A stretch of 64,000 bases of DNA, taken from Lentzea pudingi. GTDB taxonomy: Bacteria > Actinomycetota > Actinomycetes > Mycobacteriales > Pseudonocardiaceae. Below, piece after piece: positions 22,955 through 30,748 of this stretch (the stretch's first letter is position 1; each line of letters opens with the position of its first letter). The stretch covers positions 62,001-126,000 of the forward strand of contig NZ_BMNC01000013.1 in the NCBI RefSeq assembly GCF_014646255.1, read 5' to 3'. The translations under genes and the position numbers were made by a program. A model generated the notes under the pieces. It was given only the letters and a program-made list of their open reading frames with translations. It was not told the DNA's origin and ran no database searches.

Positions 22955-25044
22955 TGTTCAACGCGCTCGTGAACTGGCGCAACTGGCGCCTGCCGGTCAA
23001 GCTCGCCGCGGTGTTGATCGTTCCGGTCACCATCGCGGTGGGCTCCGGCGTGTTGCAGATCAACTCGCAGATCGACCGCGCCGAGACCTACGCGGCGCTC
23101 CAGCGGCTGGTGAAGGTCCGCGCCGCCCTGATCCCCGTGATCGAGGGCGTGCAGGCGGAACGGCGCATCGTCGCCGGGGGCGCAGGCCCGGAGATCCTCT
23201 CCGAGCAGAGCAAGCGCACCGACGACGCCCGCGCGGTGCTGCGCGACCAGATCGGCAAGACCTCGCTCAGCGAGGTCGTGACCGCCCGCCTCAGCGACGT
23301 CCAGAACCGCATCGGCGACCTGACGGTGTTGCGCGACCGCAGCAGCAACGACATCCCCGCGGTGATCAAGATCTACACCGAGCTCACCGACTCGCTGCTC
23401 GACGTCGACGAGGTGATGGCCAGCGAGTTCGGCGACGCCGCCCTGCTGCGCACCGCGATGGGCCTGCACCACGTGGTGCACGTCCGCGACCAGGTGCTCT
23501 ACCAGCAGGCCGTCGTGCTGTCCGGGCTCACCCGCGGCCAGCTCACCAACGCCGAGGTCCGCGCGCTGGTCGAGTCGAACGTCAAGCTCGGTTACATCGC
23601 GGACGAGTTCGCGGCCCTCGCGACGCCCGACCAGATGAAGGTCTACGGCAAGAACTTCAGCGGCCCGGACACCGAGGCCCAGCGCACGATGCTGGCCGCC
23701 GCGGTGCTGCACCCGACCTCCGACGCACCGGCCACCGGCACCGCCGCGAACAGGCCGAAGCCGCCGCTGCCGATCGCGGCGGCGGACTGGACCAGGGCGA
23801 CCGACGCCGTCGTCACGTCGATGGGCAGCGTGGTGACGGGCCTTCAGGACGACCTGCGCTCCACCGCCGACCGCCTGCGCGACGAGACGAGCGACGCCGC
23901 CGGTGCCGCGTCCGCGATCCTGTTCGCCGGCATCATCCTGGCCGCCACCGTCGGGTTCGTCGTCGGCCGCTACCTGCTGCGTTCGCTGAACGCGCTGCGC
24001 CGCTCCGCGCTCGACGTGGCCTGGGAGAAACTCCCCGAGATGGTCGCGACCGGACGCGGCAGCACCGAGATCGAACCGGTGCCGGTGCACACGACCGAGG
24101 AGTTCGGCCAGGTGGCGCGCGCGTTCGACGCGGTGCACCAGCAGGCCGTGAAGTCGGTCATCGAGCAGGCGGGCATGCGCGCCAACATGCGCAACATCTT
24201 CGTGAACCTCTCCCGGCGCAGCCAGAGCCTCGTGGAACGCCAGCTCAAGCTGATGGAGGAGCTCGAGAAGTTCGAGGAGGACCCGGACCAGCTCGCGAAC
24301 CTCTTCAAGCTCGACCACCTCGCCACCCGCATGCGCCGCAACAACGAGAACCTGATGGTGCTCTCCGGCGGCGACGTGGCCCGCCGGTTCCACAAGCCGA
24401 TCCCGCTCACCGACGTGCTGCGCGCGGCGGCCGCGGAGATCGAGCAGTACCAGCGCGTCATGGTGCACACAGCGCCCAACGCCGAGGTTGTCGGTTACGT
24501 GGCAAGCGACCTGGTCCGGTTGCTGGCCGAACTCCTCGACAACGCCACGGCTTTCTCGCCGCCGCACACGCAGGTCGCGATCAGCGCGTCGATCGAGGCG
24601 GGCGGCATCGTGCAGATCGACGTCGTCGACCACGGCATCGGCATCGACCCCGAGGCGCTCGCCGGTGTGAACCGCCGGCTGGAGGCCGCGGGGGAGGGCG
24701 TGGACGTCCAGGTCTTCCGGGAAATGGGACTTTTCGTCGTCGGCAGGCTCGCGGCGCGCCACCAGATCGTGGTACGTCTGGACGCGAAACAGGGGCAGGG
24801 GACTCGCGCGATCGTGTTGGTTCCGGCCGAACTGGCACCACAACGGGAAGAGTCCTGGGAGTCTTTCCGAGGGGAGGCGATCGAACGGCAGCAAGCTTCG
24901 TGGTTCCAGCAGACGAAACCGGCCGCCGCACCGCCACCTCCCCCCGCACCCGCACGTCAGACGCCGGAGTCGGCCCGAGGATTCCTCGACGCCTTCCAGC
25001 GCGGTGTGCAGCGCGGCCTTCCCGACCACCAGGAGAGTCGATGA
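22954..25044 (+). CDS. cvnA: Conservon sensor histidine kinase-like protein with nitrate/nitrite-sensing-type domain
   Basis: 696 residues from ATG 22954. An N-terminal TM (LAAVLIVPVTIAVGSGVL), a long helical extracytoplasmic region of the NIT type (residues 45-320), a second TM (AILFAGIILAATVGFVVGRYLL), a HAMP-like linker, then NIFVNLSRRSQSLVERQL, the sequence that replaces a classical H-box in this family, and a HATPase domain (LLAELLDNATAFSPP N-box; DHGIGI G-box). The tail is Pro/Ala-rich. Conservon kinases work with the roadblock and DUF742 proteins encoded next in multi-protein membrane complexes. Here the gene is coupled to an OFA transporter, so small anions are candidate signals. Confidence 0.88.
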   Translation: MFNALVNWRNWRLPVKLAAVLIVPVTIAVGSGVLQINSQIDRAETYAALQRLVKVRAALIPVIEGVQAERRIVAGGAGPEILSEQSKRTDDARAVLRDQIGKTSLSEVVTARLSDVQNRIGDLTVLRDRSSNDIPAVIKIYTELTDSLLDVDEVMASEFGDAALLRTAMGLHHVVHVRDQVLYQQAVVLSGLTRGQLTNAEVRALVESNVKLGYIADEFAALATPDQMKVYGKNFSGPDTEAQRTMLAAAVLHPTSDAPATGTAANRPKPPLPIAAADWTRATDAVVTSMGSVVTGLQDDLRSTADRLRDETSDAAGAASAILFAGIILAATVGFVVGRYLLRSLNALRRSALDVAWEKLPEMVATGRGSTEIEPVPVHTTEEFGQVARAFDAVHQQAVKSVIEQAGMRANMRNIFVNLSRRSQSLVERQLKLMEELEKFEEDPDQLANLFKLDHLATRMRRNNENLMVLSGGDVARRFHKPIPLTDVLRAAAAEIEQYQRVMVHTAPNAEVVGYVASDLVRLLAELLDNATAFSPPHTQVAISASIEAGGIVQIDVVDHGIGIDPEALAGVNRRLEAAGEGVDVQVFREMGLFVVGRLAARHQIVVRLDAKQGQGTRAIVLVPAELAPQREESWESFRGEAIERQQASWFQQTKPAAAPPPPPAPARQTPESARGFLDAFQRGVQRGLPDHQESR

Positions 25045-25439
25045 GCACGCAGGTTGACCAGTTCGGCTGGCTGGTCACCAACTTCGCCGAACGCACGCCC
25101 GGCATCGAGCACGCCGTGGTGATCTCCGCGGACGGCCTGGTGTTGATCTCGTCCTCGAAGCTGCCCGGCCACGTCGCACCGCAGTTCGCGGCGATCGTGG
25201 CGGGTGTCGTCTCGCTCGCCGACTCGGCGTCGAAGTGCTTCGCCGGCGAGTCGGTCGTGCGCACCGTCGTCCAGATGGACCGGGGCGTGATGCTGTTGTC
25301 CGCGATCAGCGACGGCTCCGTCCTCGCGGTGCTGGCGTCGGCCTCGGCCGACGTCGCGCAGATCGCGTACGAGATGACTGTGGTCGTGCGGCAGGTGGGC
25401 CAGCTGCTCACGCCCGAGCTGCGGGCAGAGCTCGCATGA
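25041..25439 (+). CDS. cvnB: Roadblock/LC7-domain protein of the conservon
   Basis: 132 residues from ATG 25041, overlapping the cvnA stop. The roadblock fold is seen in FGWLVTNFAERTPGIEHAVVISADGLVLISS and the later strand VVQMDRGVMLLSAISDGSVLAVL. CvnB proteins in Streptomyces bind the conservon GTPase and act as regulators or bridging subunits. No GTPase gene follows here, so its partner must be encoded elsewhere or be different. Confidence 0.9.
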   Translation: MSTQVDQFGWLVTNFAERTPGIEHAVVISADGLVLISSSKLPGHVAPQFAAIVAGVVSLADSASKCFAGESVVRTVVQMDRGVMLLSAISDGSVLAVLASASADVAQIAYEMTVVVRQVGQLLTPELRAELA

Positions 25440-25960
25440 AAGAGCCCGACGAACAGGTCAACTTCGGCGATCTGATCAGCGGTTTCAGCTTCGACAGCGA
25501 GCGGATCCGCAAGCGGGGGAAGTCCAAGCAGAAGCGCGCGCCGGAACCCCCGCCGACGCCGGACCCGTACGCCACGCTGCCGTTCGACCCGTTCCCGCCG
25601 CTGCCGTCGGTCGAGACCGGCGTCGAGTCGTCGTCGATCGTGCGCGCCTACGCGTGGACCGGCGGCCGCACCACGTCCGACGTGCACCTGGAGATCGAGA
25701 CCCTGGTCTCGGTCAACGAGTTCTCGTCGACCGCCGTGCGGCCGGAGCACCAGGACGTGCTGGCCCTGTGCACGCAGCCCCGCTCGGTGGCGGAGATCGC
25801 CGCCCTGCGCGGGCTGCCGCTGGGCGTCACGAAGGTGCTGCTCGGCGACATGGCCGGGCACGGGCTGATCGACGTGCACCGCACGGCGTCGTCCTATGGC
25901 GAGGACAGGCCGGACGGGATGTTGCTCGAACGGGTGCTCGCGGGCCTTCGCCGCCTCTGA
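25436..25960 (+). CDS. cvnC: DUF742 protein of the conservon
   Basis: 174 residues from ATG 25436, overlapping the cvnB stop. The N-terminal 70 residues are basic and Pro-rich (RIRKRGKSKQKR, PEPPPTPDPY). The C-terminal DUF742 domain has RAYAWTGGRT, FSSTAVRPEHQDVLALC and a winged-helix-like part (SVAEIAALRGLPLGVTKVLLGDMAGHGLI). It is the usual third conservon gene. The normal fourth gene, a small GTPase (cvnD), is missing; the next gene is a nitroreductase 55 nt later with its own strong ribosome binding site. Confidence 0.88.
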   Translation: MKEPDEQVNFGDLISGFSFDSERIRKRGKSKQKRAPEPPPTPDPYATLPFDPFPPLPSVETGVESSSIVRAYAWTGGRTTSDVHLEIETLVSVNEFSSTAVRPEHQDVLALCTQPRSVAEIAALRGLPLGVTKVLLGDMAGHGLIDVHRTASSYGEDRPDGMLLERVLAGLRRL

Positions 25961-26015
25961 AGTCGATCTCCCCGGACGCTGCTACGGTCGAACGACCTAT
26001 CTGGGGAGGTACGGG

Positions 26016-26603
26016 GTGGAGTTCCAGGACGTGGTCCGCCGCAGGCGGATGGTGCGCAAGTTCACCGACGAGCCGGTCAGCGACGAGAGCCTCCAGCGGA
26101 TCATGCGCAACGCCGTGCGCGGTCCGTCGGCCGGGTTCTCCCAGGGCCAGGGCTTTCTCGTGCTGCAGGGCGAGCAGCTCGAACGGCTCAGGCAGATGTT
26201 CGAGTGGTGGTCCGGGGAAGAACCCAAGACGGCGCCGGTCGTCGTCATCCCGTTCTCGTCCAAGAAGGTCTACCTCGACCGGTACGCGGAGCCTGACAAG
26301 GCCTGGGCCGGCCTGACCGAGGAACGCTGGCCCGTGCCGTACTGGGACATCGACACCGGCATGGCGGCGCTGCTGATCCTGCAGACGGCCGTGGACGAGG
26401 GTCTCGGCGCGGTGTTCTTCGGCACGGACAAGGAGACGTGGCCAGAGTTGCGCGCGGCGTTCGGCGTGCCGGACACGTACGTGCCGATCGGCATGATCGC
26501 GATCGGGCACTCGGCGGAGGAGGGCGTCTCCGAGGGTGCCTCGCCGCAGCGCCGCAAGCGCAAGGCGTTCGACGAGGTCGTGCACTGGGGTCAGTGGCAG
26601 TGA
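26016..26603 (+). CDS. Nitroreductase-family flavoprotein
   Basis: 195 residues from GTG 26016 with GGGGAGG 6 nt upstream. The FMN-binding pattern of the family is visible: VVRRRRMVRKFTDEPV at the N-terminus, RGPSAGFSQGQGF, and the mid-domain DIDTGMAALLILQTAVDEGLGAVFFG. The enzymes use NAD(P)H to reduce nitro groups, quinones or flavins. The stop overlaps the start of the SARP regulator (GTGA), so the nitroreductase and regulator are cotranscribed. Physiological substrate unknown; a redox role linked to the upstream NIT-type sensor is speculation. Confidence 0.85.
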   Translation: MEFQDVVRRRRMVRKFTDEPVSDESLQRIMRNAVRGPSAGFSQGQGFLVLQGEQLERLRQMFEWWSGEEPKTAPVVVIPFSSKKVYLDRYAEPDKAWAGLTEERWPVPYWDIDTGMAALLILQTAVDEGLGAVFFGTDKETWPELRAAFGVPDTYVPIGMIAIGHSAEEGVSEGASPQRRKRKAFDEVVHWGQWQ

Positions 26604-29509
26604 GGTCGTTCGGCCTGCTCGGGCCGTTGGACGTGGTGCTCGACGGGCGCCACGTCCACGTCCCACCCGGCAAGCGGCGGGTGGTGCTCGCCGCGTTGCT
26701 GTTGCGTCCCGGCCAGGTGGTCGGGGTCGACGAACTGGTCGAGCTGACCGGCGGTTCGCGCAACGCCCTGCAGACCACGGTGGGCCGCCTGCGCGAGGTG
26801 CTGCCGGGGCTCGTGCTGACCAAGCCGGGCGGGTACCTGCTGGACGTGGCGCCCGACGAGGTCGACGTCCACCGGTTCGGCCGGCTGGAGCCGCGGGAGG
26901 CGCTGGCGCTCTGGCGCGGCCGCCCGTTCGCGGACATCGGCAGCGACGCGCTCGAACGCGACCACGTGCCCGCGTTGACCGAGAAGTACCTCGCGACGCT
27001 GGAAGCGAGGATCGAGGCCGACCTGCGGGCCGGCTCGCACGAGCGGCTGGTGCCCGAACTGCGCTCGCTCACCCGTCAGCACCCGACCAGGGAACGGTTG
27101 TGGGCGCAGCTGATCGTGGCGCTGCACCGCTGCGACCGGCAGACCGAGGCGTTGCAAACCTACGACGACATCCGCGGCAGACTCGCGGGCGAGCTGGGCC
27201 TCGACCCGGGCAAGGACCTGCAGAAGGCGCACCAGCAGGTGCTCACGGCCGACAACAGCCCGCGCGCCCGCAACGACCTGCCCGGCGACATCGCCGACTT
27301 CGCGGGCCGAGCCTCCGACCTGGACGAGATCCTCGCCGCCGTGCCGTCCGGGTGCGTCGCGATCACCGCCATCGACGGCATGGCGGGCATCGGCAAGACC
27401 ACGATCGCCGTCCGCGCCGCCCACCGCCTGGCCTCCAGATTTCCCGACGCACAACTGTTCGTGGACCTGCACTCCTACACCGCGGGTGTCGAGCCGCGCA
27501 CGCCGTCCGACGCCCTGCTGGCGCTGCTGACCGCGTTGGGCGTGCCGGCACAGGACATCCCGGACGGCCTGGACGCTCGTGCGGCCCGCTGGCGCGCGGA
27601 GATGGCGCACCGCCAGGCACTCGTGGTGCTCGACAACGCGGGCAGCGCCGCCCAGGTCCGCCCGCTGCTGCCCGGCACCGGTCTCGTGCTCGTCACCAGC
27701 AGGCGCCGGCTCGTGGACCTGGACGCGGCGCACACGATCTCGCTGGACGTGCTGTCCGAAGAGGACTCGCTGAACCTGCTCACGAGCATCGCCCGCAGGA
27801 ACGACGAGGACTGCCGGGAGGTCGTGCGGCTCTGCGGGTACCTCCCGCTGGCCGTGCGGATCGTCGGTGCCCGCTGGCGCACCCGTCCGGCGTGGTCCGC
27901 GAAGGACCTGGTCCGCCGTCTCACCGACCAGCGCCTGACGGAGCTGACCGCCGGCGAACGCAGTGTCGCGGGCGCGTTCGCCTTGTCGTACCAGCAACTC
28001 ACGCCCGACCAGCAACGGTTGTTCCGGAGGCTGGGCCTGCACACGGGGGAGGACTGGGACGCTTACCTGGCGGCGGCGGTGATCGGCACCACCCGTGCGG
28101 AGGCCGAACGACTGCTGGACGAACTCCTGGACGCACATCTGGTGCAGCAGAAGGAGAACAGCCGCTACCGCTTCCACGACCTGCTGGCGGACCACGCGAA
28201 GGCGCTGGTCGAGCCGGACGAGAGGCGCGAGGCGATCGCCCGCGTTCTCGACCACTACCTGCGCGGTGCGGAGGACTCCGCACGGAGGATCGCCCCCGGT
28301 CGTCCGGAGCTCCACTCCGCCGTCATCCACGAGCTGGTCGACCCGCCGGTGTTCTCCACCCCGTTCGACGCGCTGGCGTGGCAGGAGGCCGAGCGGCTGA
28401 ACCTCAGGGCCGCCGTCTACCTGGCCGCGTACGAGGGGTTCTACCACCACGCGTGGCAGCTGCCGCACCAGTTCGCCCACTACCTGCTGCTGCGCGGATC
28501 CGGCAAGGAACGGGTCGAGGTGCTCAACGTCGCTCTCGGGGCCGCCCGTCACCTCGGGGATCTGAAGGCTCGTGCGGAAGCGTTGCGGGGCCTGGGTTCG
28601 GCGTACATGGAGGACGACGACCCGAAGGCGGAGAAGGACCTGCGCGAGGCGCTCGAACTCATGCGGCAGATCGGCGACCTTCGTGGTGAGGCGTCCGTGA
28701 TGGGCCTGCTCGGCATGATCGCGCGCGGACGGCACGACTTCGACAGGTCGTTGGAGTACTTCGAACGTGGCGTCGTGCTGATGCGCCAGGCGAACGCGCC
28801 CACCGGGGTCGCGGCCGCGCTGCACAACATCGGCATCAACCACGCCCAGCTCGGTCAGACCGAGGAAGCCTTGGCGTACATGGGCGAGGCCGTCGCGTTG
28901 ATGGACGAGCACGGCGATGTCCGGTCCGCCGCGCTGACGCTGCACAACATCGCCCACGTGCACTTCGACGCGTTCGCTGACGAGGAGTGCCTGGCGCACG
29001 CGGACCGGTCGCTGGTCGCCTACCGCGAGTCGGCTGACCGGCGCGGCGAAGCGCTCGCCCTGGCCGACTACGCCTACTGGCGTTACGAGATGGGCCACCA
29101 CAGCGCCGCGCGCGAGCTGGCGCAGGAAGCCGCCCGGTTGTGCCGGGCGTACACGAACCTGCCGGACGACCAGGCGGTGCTGGCGTCCATGGAGGACGTC
29201 AGGGACCACATCGGACAGATGGCGTTGCTCGTGGCCCTGTCGCTCGACGCCCAGCTGGCGGGCAGGTCGGCCGAAGCGCTCGGCCACCTGCGGCGGTGCC
29301 TGCCGATCGTGGAGCGGCGCAGCTGGTGGAGCGAGGACCGCGTGCTCGGGCAGCTCTCGGCCGTGCACCTCGCGCTGGGCGACCGCGGAGCCGCCGTCCT
29401 GCTCGCGGAGAAGGCGGTGGCCGCCGCCGAGCGCACGCCCCTGCCGCGAGCCGTCGCCTTCGCCCGCGAGATCCTCGCTAGAGCGAAAGCGCCAGCACCG
29501 CCACCGTGA
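26600..29509 (+). CDS. AfsR/SARP-family transcriptional regulator with NB-ARC and TPR domains
   Basis: 969 residues from GTG 26600. The N-terminus is an OmpR-like winged helix (FGLLGPLDVVLDGR, VLAALLLRPGQVVGVDELVELTGG, GGYLLDV) followed by the BTAD domain (RPFADIGSDALERDHV...EALQTYDDIRGRLAGELGLDPG). Then an NB-ARC ATPase with Walker A GMAGIGKTT and the conserved QALVVLDNAGSAAQVRPLLP and LCGYLPLAVRIVG segments, and a C-terminal array of about seven TPR-type helices from residue 640. The layout is that of AfsR, a global regulator of secondary metabolism that binds heptameric direct repeats. A direct repeat with 11-bp period lies just downstream at 29692-29710. Confidence 0.93.
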   Translation: MRSFGLLGPLDVVLDGRHVHVPPGKRRVVLAALLLRPGQVVGVDELVELTGGSRNALQTTVGRLREVLPGLVLTKPGGYLLDVAPDEVDVHRFGRLEPREALALWRGRPFADIGSDALERDHVPALTEKYLATLEARIEADLRAGSHERLVPELRSLTRQHPTRERLWAQLIVALHRCDRQTEALQTYDDIRGRLAGELGLDPGKDLQKAHQQVLTADNSPRARNDLPGDIADFAGRASDLDEILAAVPSGCVAITAIDGMAGIGKTTIAVRAAHRLASRFPDAQLFVDLHSYTAGVEPRTPSDALLALLTALGVPAQDIPDGLDARAARWRAEMAHRQALVVLDNAGSAAQVRPLLPGTGLVLVTSRRRLVDLDAAHTISLDVLSEEDSLNLLTSIARRNDEDCREVVRLCGYLPLAVRIVGARWRTRPAWSAKDLVRRLTDQRLTELTAGERSVAGAFALSYQQLTPDQQRLFRRLGLHTGEDWDAYLAAAVIGTTRAEAERLLDELLDAHLVQQKENSRYRFHDLLADHAKALVEPDERREAIARVLDHYLRGAEDSARRIAPGRPELHSAVIHELVDPPVFSTPFDALAWQEAERLNLRAAVYLAAYEGFYHHAWQLPHQFAHYLLLRGSGKERVEVLNVALGAARHLGDLKARAEALRGLGSAYMEDDDPKAEKDLREALELMRQIGDLRGEASVMGLLGMIARGRHDFDRSLEYFERGVVLMRQANAPTGVAAALHNIGINHAQLGQTEEALAYMGEAVALMDEHGDVRSAALTLHNIAHVHFDAFADEECLAHADRSLVAYRESADRRGEALALADYAYWRYEMGHHSAARELAQEAARLCRAYTNLPDDQAVLASMEDVRDHIGQMALLVALSLDAQLAGRSAEALGHLRRCLPIVERRSWWSEDRVLGQLSAVHLALGDRGAAVLLAEKAVAAAERTPLPRAVAFAREILARAKAPAPPP

Positions 29510-29573
29510 TCACGGCCGCCGCCAGCACGGCGAAGGCCACCCACTGCCGCACCCTGTCCCCGGTCCTGCGCAT
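29478..29573 (-). CDS. 31-residue single-TM peptide
   Basis: The frame encodes a basic N-terminus (MRRTGDRVRQW) followed by a hydrophobic helix (VAFAVLAAAVITVAVLALSL) and stops. AGGGGAG lies 6-7 nt before the ATG, a strong ribosome binding site. Its last third overlaps the 3' end of the SARP gene on the other strand. The topology is that of small membrane-regulator or toxin-like peptides, but no family is recognised. A perfect hairpin just upstream (29583-29607) could hide the ribosome binding site. Confidence 0.5.
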   Translation of the reverse strand: MRRTGDRVRQWVAFAVLAAAVITVAVLALSL

Positions 29574-29582
29574 CCCTAGCTC

Positions 29583-29607
29583 CCCTCGGTGGTGATGCCA
29601 CCGAGGG
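29583..29607 (-). promoter_or_regulatory. 10-bp perfect hairpin before the small TM peptide
   Basis: CCCTCGGTGG (29583-29592) pairs with CCACCGAGGG (29598-29607) around a 5-nt loop. Read on the minus strand, the 3' arm contributes GAGGG to the probable Shine-Dalgarno of the 31-residue peptide, so folding would restrict translation. On the plus strand it could end SARP transcription, but no U-tract follows. Confidence 0.45.
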
Positions 29608-29691
29608 TGGAGAAGCCCGTCCCCACACCGTCCCCACCGCGATCACACGGATTACCCGGAATCGAGCGGGAAGTGTTTTGATCATCGGAGT

Positions 29692-29710
29692 GTGAGGTAC
29701 TCGTGAGGTA
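29692..29710 (+). promoter_or_regulatory. Candidate SARP-type direct repeat
   Basis: GTGAGGTA-N3-GTGAGGTA gives two identical 8-mers with an 11-bp period, the spacing used by AfsR/SARP proteins. It lies about 190 bp after the SARP gene, in the 545-bp stretch before the Uma2 gene that otherwise holds only the small peptide, a hairpin and an A/T-rich patch near 29790-29830. No clear -10 follows at the canonical 8 bp. Confidence 0.35.
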
Positions 29711-30055
29711 TTGCTCCAACAGAGTGCTTGGCGCGCTCGTAAGATTCCGTTAGGGTCGCATTCGCGAGCAATTGGCGGGGCGCGGCGCGTTATCAAAAAT
29801 CGCCCGAAAATTGATCATAAATTAGCCACTTGTTCGATTGAAACCATCTCGCTGCTCCGTCCGGGTGGTGCCCTCCACGGCAGGACCAGTGATCGCTCAC
29901 CCTGCGGGATGGTGAGTGACGAAGACGTGTGCGTGCAGTGGTGCGGGTCGGCCAAAAGGGGCTTGCGTGTCGTGAGAATCGGACCAGTCTTGTCTAATGG
30001 CATCGCCGGGACCCGTCCGGCGGACAGTGGCCTCGACACGGGGGTGGAACGCACC

Positions 30056-30604
30056 ATGGGTGGTGTCCCGACGTTTCCCCACGGCAGACCGCTGACGTGG
30101 GCGGACCTGGAGGCGATGCCTGATGACGGGCACCGTTTCGAACTCGTCGACGGGGTGCTGGTCATGAGCCCCTCACCCCGCCCCGTGCACCAGCGCGTCG
30201 TCGCCCGGCTGCTGGTGGCGCTCACGGCTGTCTGCCCACCGGAGCTGGAGGTCCTCCCGGCCCCGGTCGACGTGGTGCTCGCCGACGACACGGTCTTCAT
30301 CCCGGACCTGGTGGTCGGCCGGCGCGAGCAGTTCTCGAAGCAGGCGCTCATCGGGCCGCCGGTGCTGGCGGTCGAGGTCCTGTCGCCCCGGACGCGGCAC
30401 GTGGACCTCGAGCTCAAGCGCGCGAAGTTCCAGGAAGTCGGCTGCGAGAACTACTGGATGATCGACTACGACAGTCCGTGGCTGCGGTGCCTGCACCTCG
30501 AGAACGGCGTCTACGTCGAACAGGCGCGTTCCGACGGCGAGGAGATCATCGAGCTGCAGTTCCCGTTCGCGGTGAAACTGAGCGCCCAGTCGCTGGTGCG
30601 CTGA
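30056..30604 (+). CDS. Uma2-family (DUF820) PD-(D/E)XK endonuclease-like protein
   Basis: 182 residues from ATG 30056; GTG 30044 is an in-frame alternative. The family pattern is visible: LTWADLEAMPDDGHRFELVDGVLVMSPSP, the restriction-like acidic site FIPDLVV (Asp) and VLAVEVLSPRT (Glu), then DLELKRAKFQEVGCENYWMID with the catalytic-type Lys. Uma2 proteins are abundant in actinomycetes and cyanobacteria; their substrates and roles are unsettled. The gene stands alone, without toxin-antitoxin or transposon neighbours. Confidence 0.88.
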   Translation: MGGVPTFPHGRPLTWADLEAMPDDGHRFELVDGVLVMSPSPRPVHQRVVARLLVALTAVCPPELEVLPAPVDVVLADDTVFIPDLVVGRREQFSKQALIGPPVLAVEVLSPRTRHVDLELKRAKFQEVGCENYWMIDYDSPWLRCLHLENGVYVEQARSDGEEIIELQFPFAVKLSAQSLVR

Positions 30605-30748
30605 GTATCTGCCATCAACGCCGGGTTGGGCTGAACGGGCGACACCATTCCACGCACGTGTGGATCAAGGTTTCACCATCTGGCGTTCCCGCGCGCCGGG
30701 CTGGTTGCGTTCATCGCGACACGTCCAACGCGCGGAGGTCCAACGCCC

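Noticed and set aside
22906..25029. Long open frame antisense to cvnA
   Set aside because: Its translation is His/Arg/Val-rich without domain pattern; it is the usual shadow of a GC-rich gene, and cvnA has clear kinase motifs.
26591..29368. Long open frame antisense to the SARP gene
   Set aside because: Low-complexity Gln/Arg/Val composition; the plus strand encodes an intact AfsR-type protein.
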